A stretch of DNA of 64,000 bases from Manis javanica (Eukaryota > Chordata > Mammalia > Pholidota > Manidae): positions 28,167,343 through 28,231,342 of the forward strand of contig NC_133156.1 in assembly GCF_040802235.1 (NCBI RefSeq), written 5' to 3'. Below are positions 1 through 9,943 of the stretch, piece after piece. The notes beneath the pieces are model-generated. The model saw only the letters and a list, made by a program, of their open reading frames with translations. It did not search any database and was not told the DNA's origin. The position numbers were made by a program, and so were the translations under genes. How positions within the stretch are numbered: the first letter of the stretch is position 1; every line of letters begins with the position of its first letter.

Positions 1-110
1 GGGGTATGTGGGGGGGATTTGATAATGGGGGGAGTCTAGTAACCATAATGTTGTTCGAGTAATTGTACATTAATGATATCAAAATTTTTTAAAGTCTTAA
101 AAAAAACACT
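1..110 (+). mobile_element. L1 3'-UTR terminus, continuing from outside the window
   Basis: The G-rich start and the text around 'gtctagtaaccataatg' and 'gtacattaatgatatcaaaa' match the last ~90 bases of the L1 ending at 12755. It ends in an A-rich tract. The body of this L1 lies to the left of the window. Confidence 0.85.
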
Positions 111-139
111 AAGAGATCAGACAAAAAAAAAAAAAAAAA

Positions 140-235
140 AAGACCCAACTATATGCTGTCTATAAGAAACCCATTTTAAATATAAAACTATACATAGATT
201 ATAAAGTGACTACACTAGGTAATACAATCCAGACT
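140..235 (+). mobile_element. Ancient L1 ORF2 fragment
   Basis: The text from 'agacccaactatatgctgtc' onward is a degraded copy of the L1 endonuclease region that encodes the DP(S/T)ICCLQETHFK-like stretch. The same stretch appears at 6303-6345 and 43905-43950. It is preceded by an 18-A run. Confidence 0.6.
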
Positions 236-1849
236 TTAGGAATCCAACAATAGCTCTTTTTTGAGCATAGTACTTATTCCTATCACCTAATTAGATTTCT
301 CAAACCTCAGGTACATCGAAACACCAGAAACCCCCATTTTGCCTATCTGCTACCCAAACAACCTAGCCTAATTATTTACAAACTTGTACCCAACTCTCTT
401 TTCTCTACACTTTTCCATCTCTAGCTCTTAAAAACTTAGGTTTTCACTCACAAACAGTCCTAGAACAGCCCAGCCACTGGCACAATTTCCCATGTGAATT
501 ACTGAGAGTCTAAGAGCACTAGACTAGAAGAGAATACATGAGGGGTCAGCTAACTTCTTTCTGAAAATTTGCAGATATAAGTGAAACAATACCTACTTTT
601 GGTAAGTTGTTTACAGCATAAAATTTCAATAGTGCATATAAAACAATTCAGAAGTTTGTGAAACTGAAATGCCTTTTCAGAGGGTAATAATTTTCAGAAG
701 GGAATGGTAAAGTCTATCTCATGTTTTGTTCTAACCGTATATGTATGCCATAACTCACTGCTAAATAAAACTGAACTGCCAACTATTATAAACATAGCGT
801 CTAAGCAGGGGAGAAGTCTACAAGAGCTGGAATAGTTCAGAAAGGCTTCGAGGAAAGGACATATCTCACCTGGGCCCTGAAGTCTGAGTCAGAGTTGAAA
901 GGATAAAGGAGGACTTAGAAAACAGATGAGGGAGAAGAAAACAAAAGCAGCAATAGTTCTGAGGGTAGTGGAAATGAATAAAAAATTAGAATGGTATATT
1001 TAAAGCATCAGATGCATATGAAAGGTTAGTGTGAAATGCAAACATACCTGGGAGAGATTCTGGAGCATCCTGTATGCCATGTAGGAAAGGTAGATTTTAA
1101 TCTGCAGGCAGTACATTGGCCCTGAAAATTTTTGACAAAATCACTACACCACTCAGTTGATGAATAGTTATGTATTACCTTATTACATCTTCTGATCTGT
1201 TATGTCATGGGATTCTTTTTCCACTAAGCAATTAATATTTTACTTTTTTGATTTCTATGAATAAAAAATGGTTTAAGATTGTTTTAGAAAAATAAAACTA
1301 ACTGTAAACAGGTACAACCAAGACAGAGTCTCCATTTACACAGTCCCATCTGATTGTCCAACTCACTCTTGTCAGACAAATCTGGGGAAGATCCCAGCAT
1401 TGTCAGGCCCAGGGAAGCCAAGGATGAGTGAAGGCTTCGGTATCCATCTCCATCCCATTTACAGATTCCTGCAACCAGGATGGCTAGAGCCCAGGCCACT
1501 GGTCCAGGCCCTTGCTCTAGACTGAGAAGTTAACACTGTGAGATAAATGGCCTCCTGGGGGAAAAGGAAGGACCACTCCCCATCAGGTGAAAATTCAGAA
1601 CCATCTTTGTTCTCTGCACCAGCAACCCCTACTAACTTCACAGATGTTCATACATGCCAACAAGCCTTCCAAGGCTGGATTGGCTAATGTGAGCTCCTAG
1701 AGACAGAGTAGTGGTCTTAAATCATAAACATCTATCAAACACCTACAAAAGCTAATCATTGCACTAGACACAATGTATCAGAACCTAGAACCCCACACCT
1801 AGGGAGTAATCTTTCTTTTCCCTATCCCCCTTCTCCCATATGTAACCCA
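236..1849. other. Non-coding, no recognised feature
   Basis: AT-rich sequence with only short chance ORFs and no clear repeat or exon. If the CpG island at 16.5-17.2 kb is the SLC26A2 promoter read leftwards, this would lie in its first intron (inference). Confidence 0.5.
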
Positions 1850-2375
1850 TCAGTAAATCCTGTCTACTCTACCTTGATTAACATATCCATCCTCTCCACA
1901 CTGGAATCCAATCACTTCTCCACCATCTCACCTGGGCTATGGCAATAGCCTACAATATCTGAGAACCCTGCCTACCTCTCCACCCTCATTTCTTATTGGC
2001 CTTTTTGCTGTTGCTGAAACAGGCTAAATAAAGTGATTCCCTAATTAGGAACTTTGTATTTACTCAAGTTATTCCAAGATCTGGAATAATCATCCCCCAG
2101 ATCTTTGTTAGCCTTTTCTCATCCTTCAGGTCTCAGCTTATATATCAACTCCATAGAGAGGCCTTCCTTGACTGTCCCAAATAAAATACTCACAATCCAA
2201 TCAGTCTCTAAACCCTTACCTGGCTTTATTTGCTTCATAGCACTTTCATAGTGTCTTTTGAAATAATAATACATATTTATATATTTTAAAAATACTATTA
2301 TTTATAACCTTCTCATACATACTCTATCCCCAGTACCAAGAACAATGCCTACTCAGCACATGCTGAGAGCATTAA
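1850..2375 (+). repeat. LINE2 (L2) 3'-end fossil
   Basis: Pyrimidine-rich text typical of L2 3' ends: 'cctgtctactctacc', then 'catccttcaggtctcagctt', then 'ccttccttgactgtccc', then the tail 'ccagtaccaagaacaatgcc'. It is highly diverged, so pre-eutherian in age. Confidence 0.6.
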
Positions 2376-3009
2376 GTTCTTGCTAAAATGAGTAAGAAAC
2401 CCAGTCCCCACCCAAAATCAGTAGGTTAAGATAGAGCTATAAACAGATAAACTTTAACTTTAGGTGCTGTAAGAGGTTTGGTGTATTCTGAGATTGGAGA
2501 ATAGACTTCAGGCCAACACAAAGAAGTCATAAAGCAAATAAGAAAGGAAAGTCAAGTGAAGAGTCCTAGTATAATCCAAGACCCAGGAAAAAGTCACCTG
2601 GATTAAGTCACAGGAAATAAGACTTGAGTGAAAGATCAATTTCTTACGTAACCAGGAGAAGCCTGGACTTTATCCTGGAAGCTGTGGTTGGCAAAGGCAT
2701 AAACTCCAAGGCAGGGGAGGAGTGGAGGACATGAGATTCGAACTTTCAGTGGTACTAGCTGAGAGATGGCACTTGAAGGAGATAGACAAATCTAAGATGA
2801 ATTCTGAGGTGCACCACACAAAAGGAAGGATGGCATATGGGAATACAGAGGAGGAAATGGAACAATAGGAGGCAACAAAACGTTCTGACTTTAGGTTTTG
2901 TGGGTTTGAGATTTCTCAAAGTGTCCAAAGGGACGTGTCAAACACAGGAGAGAAGCCAAAACTAGAAAACTAAACGGGGAGGGAAGGAATATATATAGGT
3001 CACAAGTAC
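2376..3009. other. Non-coding, no recognised feature
   Basis: No credible exon. The purine-rich text (about 2640-2850) resembles old mammalian interspersed repeats, but I cannot name a family. Confidence 0.4.
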
Positions 3010-3190
3010 TTAAGTGGTATCTTATTTTTCTCTGAATTCCCATTGTTAGATGTTCAATAAATGTTGACTATATGCTTTGTCTTCCCAACTAGATTAAAAA
3101 TTATTTAAGTTGTTTTACACTTTTCATGTTCTCTCACACCTAGCAGAGAATTGGGCACATAGGAGGCACTTAATAAGTATTTTGTAGATG
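3010..3190 (+). repeat. L2-like tail fossil
   Basis: The phrase 'gttcaataaatgttgac' and the ending 'gggcacataggaggcactt' followed by 'aataagtatttt' are the usual L2 terminus, heavily mutated. Confidence 0.45.
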
Positions 3191-3261
3191 GATAGATTAT
3201 TTTAACAAAAAAAATTTTTTAAAAGAATTAACTTTGACTTTTAAAATCTGAATTTTGTTCT

Positions 3262-3900
3262 TTGAAAAACAATTGATACATTGTGGTGGGAATGTAAACT
3301 GGTGTAACAACTGTGGAAAACAGTTTGGTAGTTCCTCAAACAGTGAAAGAGAATTATCATATGACCCAGCAATTCTATTCCTCACTATATGCCCCGAAGA
3401 ACTGAAAATAGGGACTCAAAAATACTTGTATACCAATGTTCATAACATTATTTACAATAGCCAAAAGGTAGAAACAACCCAAGTGTATATCAACAGATGA
3501 ATGGATAAACAAAATATGGTATAAGCCATACATTAGAATACTATTTCGCTATTAAGAAGGAATGATGTCCTGTTACTCTTCATTTACAACATGGATGAAC
3601 TCTGAGACCATTATACTAAGTACAGAAGTGAGATACAAAAGGACAAGTATTGTATAATTTCACTTAGATGAACTATCTAGACTTGTCAAATTTATAAAGA
3701 CAGGAAACAGATTAGAGGTTACCAGGGACAGGGAGGAATGGAGTTATTGCTTAATGGTTACAGAGTTTATTTCAAGTTTTGGAAATACATAGTGATGGTT
3801 ATGCAACACTGTGAATGTACTCAATGCCACTGAATGGTACACTTAAAACAGTTAAAATGGCCAATTTTATGTTATCAATATTTTAACACACACAAAACCG
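3262..3900 (+). mobile_element. Old L1 (L1M-type) 3' end
   Basis: This is the C-terminal part of L1 ORF2 plus 3' UTR. It runs from 'cattgtggtgggaatgtaaa' through 'acccagcaattctattcc' and 'agatgaatggataaacaaaa' to the terminus near 'ttaaaatggccaatttt'. The 3' UTR differs from the young L1s in this window, so it is an older, separate insertion. Confidence 0.85.
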
Positions 3901-5058
3901 GGAGGGGAGAAAGCACAGTATTATAATGTTCTTATACCATACATGAAATTGTTTAATATCACTGGAAGCTAGGTAGGTAAGTTAAAGATGCATACTATAA
4001 ACAATATGCAGTCTCATTAATAACAAAAAGTTATGACGAGGGATTTCTCAAGATAGCAGCATGCGTAGGGCGGCAGAAATCTCCCAAAACCACATATATT
4101 TTGAAAATACATCAAATACAACTATTCCTAAAAGAGAGACCAGGAGATAGAGTACAACAGCCAGGCTACATCTACATCTGCGAGAACTGAGCATCTCACG
4201 AAAAGAGTAATATACAAAGCTGTGACCCAGCGGGACCTGACCATTCCCCCAACCCCAGCTCACCAGTGCGAGGAAAAGAATCAGAGTGGGGAGGGAGTGG
4301 AAGCATAGGACTGCTAAATAACCAGCCCTAGTAATCTGCACCGGGAGCACAAACATTGCATGGTGTACTGGATATTAGAGAAACGGAAAAGTAAAATCTG
4401 AGACTGAGACTGCAAGCAGGTGGGTCCCCATGGCCAGCACCCCTGAGAGAAAAGAAAAGCAGGCGCTTTGAAACTCTTAATGGGACAAGGGCTTAACAAG
4501 TGGACAAAATCATCCTGGCATACTCAGCCCAGCAGGCTGGGAATTTTAAGGAACTTCAGGCATCCTAACTCACTGGGTGGCATCACAGCTCCGAAGCCCC
4601 TTACGGTGATAAGCAGCCTGCTGTTCATTACTCCTGGCCAGCACTGCAAGCAAACTGGCTGACCCGCCACTGCTGCAGACCAGCCAGGGAGCAGCCCTAC
4701 CCACAGCAACTACACAGAGTCTTCTCCCAGTGTGCAGCTAACCAGGACAGACCCAGAGGCTGCTGCCTACATATAGCTGCCTGGCACAGGCAGAGGAAGC
4801 TGGCACAAGGTCTAGAAGGCACAAAGGGACATTGTTCTCGCAGGAGAACACACGCCGCTCGTCTGGGACCCCTGGCAGGGGCCTAGGCTATCTCAAGGGC
4901 CACCCTGCCTATGGCAGCTCGGGATTAGCCCAGAAACTGCTCCTGTGTGCGGTTGGCTGAAGGGACAGCAGAGAAGGGCAAGAGGACCAGCAAGCAGGAG
5001 GGGACTTTGTTCTCCCAGCCAACACACGCGCCACTTGCCAGCGATCACTTCTATTGCC

Positions 5059-5893
5059 ATGAAAAGGCAGAAGAACCTAGTCCAGTCCAAAATCACTCAG
5101 CTGCCAGACAAAGGGCCTGATGAGACAGCTATAACCAATCTTCCTGAAAAAGAATTCAAAATAAAAGTCATAACCATGCTAATGGACCTGCAGAGATATA
5201 TGCAAGAGGTAAGGGATGAAGTCTGGAGAGAAATAACAGAAATGAAATGAGCAATAGAAGGACTTAAGAGAAGACTGGATGAGATGCAAGAGACGGTTAA
5301 TGGAATAGAAATCAGAGAACGGGAATATGGTGAAGCTGAGGCAGAGAGAGATAAAAGGATCTCTAGGAAAGAAAGAATATTAAGAGAACTGTATGACCAA
5401 TCCAAATGGAACAATATTCACATAGTAGGGGTACCAGAAGAAGAAGAAGAGAGAAAAAGGGATAGAAAGTGTCTTTGAAGAAATAATTGATGAAAACTTC
5501 CCCAAGCTGGGGAAGGAAACAGTCTCTCAGATCGTGGAAGCCCACAGATCTCCCAAAACAAGGGACTTAAGGAGGACAAAACCAAGACACATAATAATTA
5601 AAATGGCACAGATCAAAGACAAGGACAGGGTATTAAAGGCAGCCAGGGAGAGAAAAAAGATCACCTACAAAGGAAAACCCATCAGGCTATCATCAGACTT
5701 CTCAACAGAAACCTTACAGGTCAGAAGAGAATGGCATGATATATTTAATGCAATGAAACAGAAGGGCCTTGAACCAAGAATATTGTATCCAGTAAGATTA
5801 TCATTTAAATTTGAAGGAGGGATTAAACAATTTCCAGATAAGCAAAAGCTGAGGGAATTTACCTCCACAAACCACCTCTACAGGGTATTTTAA
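5059..5893 (+). pseudogene. L1-A ORF1p pseudogene
   Basis: L1 ORF1 encodes a trimeric RNA-binding chaperone that coats L1 RNA. The ATG at 5059 opens a frame beginning MKRQKNLVQSK. An in-frame TGA interrupts it at 5248-5250, it resumes in the same frame to 5478, then shifts frame and continues at 5534-5893. The first part is charged and heptad-rich (coiled coil). The latter part, including RVLKAARERKKITYKGKPI, is the conserved RRM to C-terminal-domain region. Because of the stop and the frameshift it cannot make full-length protein. Confidence 0.85.
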
Positions 5894-7613
5894 AGGGACT
5901 ACTCTAGATGGAAGTACCCCTAAGGCTAAACAGACCTGAGAAAATAAAATCACAGCAAATAAAGCAGAACAACCAAATACTAACTAAAGGCAAAAAATAA
6001 AATCAGCTATCCACAAACGCAGTCAAGGGAAACACAAGAGTACAGAATAAAATACCTAACATATAAAGAGTGGAGGAGGAAGAATAAGAAGGGAGAGAAA
6101 TAAAGAATCATAAGACTGCGTTTATAATAGCATAATAAGTGAGTTAAAGTTGGATGGATACATAGTAAAGAAGCTACCCTTGAACCACTGGTAACCAAAG
6201 CCTGCAATGGGAATAAGTACATATCTTTCGATAATCACCCTAAACGTAAATGGCCTGAATGCACCAATCAAAAGACACAGAGTAACAGAATGGATAAAAA
6301 AGCAAGACCCATCTATATGCTGCTTACAAGAGACCCACCTCAAACCCAAAGACTGAATAAAACTGGAGGGATGGGAAAAGATATTTCATGCAAACAACAG
6401 GAAGAAAAAAGCAGGTGTTGCAGTACTTCTATCAGACAAAATAGATTTCAAAACAAAGAAAGTAATAAGAGATAAATAAGGATATTACTTAATGATAAAG
6501 GGGTCAGTCCAACAAGAGGATATAACTATTATAAATATCAATGCACCCAACACAGGAGCACCGACATACGTGAAACAAATACTAACAGAATTAAAGGAGG
6601 AAATAGGATGCAATGCACTCATTTTAGGAGACTTCAACACACCACTCACTCCAAAGGACAGACCAACAAGACAGAAAATAAGGACACAGAGGCACTGAAC
6701 CACACACTAGAACAGATGGACCTAACAGATATCTACAGAACTCTACTTCCAAAAACAGCAGAATACACATTCTTTTCAAGTGCACATTTTCCAGAAGAGT
6801 CCACATACTAGGCCACAAAAAGAGCCTCAGTAAATTCAAAAAGATTGAAATTCTACCAACCAACTTCTCAGATCACAAAGGTATAAAACTAGAAATAAAT
6901 TGTACAAAGAAAACAAAAAGGCTTACAAACACATGGAAGCTTAACAACATACTCCTAAATAATCAATGGATCAATGATCAAATTAAAATAGAGATCAAAC
7001 AATATACAGAGACAAATGAAAACAACAGCACAAAGCCCCAAACTCTGTGGGACACAGCAAAGGCAGTTCTAAGAGGAAAGTACATAGCAATCCAGGCCTA
7101 TTTAAAGAAGGAAGATCAGTCCCAAATGAATAGTGTAAAGTAACAATTATTGAAACTGGAAAAAAAAGAACAAATGAAGCCCAAAGTCAGCAGAAGGAGG
7201 GACATAATAAACATCAGAGAAGAAATAAATAAAATTGAAAAGAATAAAACAATAGAAAAAAATCAATGAAACCAAGAGCTGGTTCTTTGAGAAACTAAAC
7301 AAAATAGATAAACCCCTAGCCAGACTTAGTAAGAGAAAAAGAGAATCTGCACACATAAACAGAATCAGAAATGAGAAAGGAAAAATCATGACGGACACCA
7401 CAGAAACACAAAGAATTATTAGAGAATACTATGAAAATCCATATGCTAACAAACTGGATAACCTAGAAGAAATGGAAAACTTTCTAGAAAAATATAACCT
7501 TCCAAGACTGATCAAGGAAGAAACAGAAAATCTAAACAGACCAATTACCAGCAACGAAACTGAATCGGTAATCAAAAAACTACCCAAGAAAAGCAGTATG
7601 GAGGTTCATCAAA

Positions 7614-7946
7614 ATGCTCAAAACAGACCTACCATTTGACCCAGGAATTCCACTCCTAGGAATTTACCCTAAGAACACAGCAATCAAGTTTGAGAAAGAC
7701 AGATGCACCCCTATGTTTATGGCAGCACTATTTACAATAGCCAAGAATTGGAAGCAACCTAAATGTCCATCGGTAGATGAATGGATAAAGAAGATGTGGT
7801 ACATATACACAATGGAATACTACTCAGCCATAAGAAGAGGAAAAATCCTACCATTTGCAGCAGCATGGATGGAGCTGGAGAGTATTATGCTCAGTGAAAT
7901 AAGCCAAGTGGAGAAAGAGAAATACCAAATGATTTCACTCATCTGA
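7614..7946 (+). pseudogene. Chimera-1 L1 ORF2 C-terminus
   Basis: 110 codons open to the natural ORF2 stop, covering the conserved [14 protein letters not shown] and [18 protein letters not shown] segments of the L1 ORF2 C-terminus. It is a 5'-truncated copy with no RT or endonuclease and therefore non-autonomous. The usual G-rich L1 3' UTR follows. Confidence 0.85.
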
Positions 7947-8294
7947 GGAGTATAAGAGCAAAGGAAAAACTGAAGGAACAAAACAGCAGTGGAATTACAG
8001 AACCCAAAAACGGACTAACAGGTACCAAAGGGAAAGGAACTAGGGAGGATGGGTGGGCAGAGGGGGGATAAGGGGGGGAAGGAGAAGGAGGGTATTAAGA
8101 TTAGCATGCATGGGGGGGAGGGGGAAAGGGGAGGGAGGGCTGTACAACACACAGAGGACAAGTAGTGATTCTACATTTTGCTAAGCTGATGGACAGTGAC
8201 CATAATGTGGTTTTTAGGGGGGACCTGATATAGGGGAGAGCATAGTAAACATAGTATTCTTTACGTAAGTGTAGATTAAATATTAAAAAAAAAA
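7947..8294 (+). repeat. Chimera-1 L1 3' UTR with G-quadruplex-prone tract
   Basis: Runs of 3-8 G at 8040-8145 could form G-quadruplexes, a feature known in L1 3' UTRs. The terminal part reads 'ttttgctaagctgatggaca' and 'ggggagagcatagtaaac', a subtype shared with Chimera-2 (31800-31920) but not with L1-A or L1-B. It ends in 11 A at 8285-8295, directly followed by ERV sequence. Confidence 0.75.
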
Positions 8295-8533
8295 ATCAGT
8301 TCCTGTGTGCTGACCTCCAATGAGTTCTACACAGTGGTATAGAGGGCATGTCAAAGTGTGAGCAAAGGGTCTGTTTGTTTCTATGCAGAAGATCAAGGCC
8401 TAGCTTGGATACCCAGAAAATGAACTAAGATACGATATGAGGAGGAGCTTCCGGCATCAGCACTCGCTGGAGGACTCGTGCCGGGGGATGATCATCAAAA
8501 AGCCTCCACAGGGATCTGGGCGATGCTGCGGTT

Positions 8534-8833
8534 GTGGCTGCGTCCACACCACCGTTTCCTGGACTTGCCATTGGAATGGGGAGGGAGATGTCTAGGCTGG
8601 CATGTGCATACAGTGAGACAACGAATTTGACTGGATCTGTACTGTTGGAACTCAATCAGGAGTTGGGAGGGGTGCAAGTTGTAGCGCTCCAAAATCTTAC
8701 GACTATATACTATCTATGGTTAAAAGAACATATGGGATGTGAACAGATCCCAGAAATGGGTTGCTTTAATTTGTCTGACTTCTCTCAGACTGTTCAAGTA
8801 CAGTTGGACAATATCCATCATATCATAGACTAA
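8534..8833 (+). pseudogene. ERV Env transmembrane-subunit fragment in Chimera-1
   Basis: A 99-codon ORF resembling the ectodomain of a retroviral Env TM subunit. An ALQNLTT-type immunosuppressive-domain-like segment is followed by a Cys motif (GCEQIPEMGC) and a heptad region (VQLDNIHHIID). The second cysteine pair reads GC rather than CC. It ends at a premature TAG at 8831, upstream of the membrane-proximal Trp-rich segment that Chimera-2 copy 3 keeps. There is no SU, fusion peptide or intact signal, so no functional envelope is expected. Confidence 0.65.
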
Positions 8834-9609
8834 TTTTCACAAATGCCTAGGGTGCCTAAATGGTTTTCTTGGCTTCACTGGAGATGGCTGGTAATTATAG
8901 ATTTGCTTTGTTTATGTCACCGTATTCCTATTATGTTAATATGTGTGCACAAGTTAGTTAGTAGTTTAAAACCTATACATACTTAAGGTACTCTACAAGA
9001 AGATATGTCAAAGAAATAATCAGTCCTCCCATGTTTTCTTCCATCTGCTACCTCTATAGCTTTTCTTCTTCCTTCCTAATTAAAACCCTTAAATAGAATT
9101 CGTGCCTCATATCGAATTTACCGAGTATCATAATTCCTCCAGGTGGTAAAGATACCTCCAGACAAGTGCTGAGCATAGAAGCCACAGGGCATAAATCTGC
9201 AAAGAAGTAAAAAGCTAAGCTTTTCAAACAATATGGCTTCTCTCTCACTTACCAACTTTACATTTCCCTGTATGGCCCCGGAAGATGACTGGTTAGCCAG
9301 AGATGGGTAAGATTCCTCAAGGGAGGAACAACCTAAGACAGGCACAGTCGCAGGGGGGCCATCAGGTGAGAAATTGGGGAACAACAGTGGTGAAGCTTAG
9401 AACCTCACCCCCCCCTGTGTTGAGAGAAAGCTTCTGCATCCATGGATGTTTTACTGCCCTTGTCTAGCTCGGATTAGCACATAGTCTACAGGCACACACC
9501 TGATCATCTACAATTGCTCTCTTACAACACTGAACTATGTTTTCTACCTCTATCTTGCACCTACCTACCACTTCAGCAGTTTATTAAAAATAAAAATAAT
9601 AATAATAAT

Positions 9610-9943
9610 AAAGGGAGAAATGTGGGATCCACATATAAATCAAGTATAAAAATCAAACGAACATTCATATTTGACCTGATTGTTTATAGTTCACAATGCG
9701 TGATCAAAACCGAAAGTTTCTGTGATGAATGCCCTTGTACTGTTCACCATGTAAGAACTTATTCACTATGTAAGAATTCGTTCACCATGTAAGAACTTGT
9801 TCGTTATGCTTCAGAAGATTGGAGACTGAAGAGAACTAGGCTTGAGATGGATTAATGACTGTGCATTGAGCATTGACCCCCCTATACAGAATTTTATTGT
9901 TGTTAACAACCATTTGATCAATAAATATGAGAGATGCCCTCTC
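9610..9943 (+). repeat. Polypurine tract and LTR U3-R in Chimera-1
   Basis: The tract AAAGGGAGAAA (9610-9620) directly precedes TGTGGGATCC at 9621, the expected layout of a retroviral polypurine tract and U3 start. An (AAT)n run lies just upstream. AATAAA at 9920-9925 sits 18 bases before the junction 'gccctctc' and poly(A) at 9943/9944, so the transcript was polyadenylated at the LTR R boundary. U5 is absent, as expected for a copied mRNA 3' end. LTR part 323 bp. Confidence 0.75.

Noticed and set aside
9514-9792. 92-codon ORF over the polypurine tract and LTR
   Set aside because: Crosses the PPT/U3 border and an (AAT)n run; low-complexity Asn/Lys stretch, so no protein is implied.
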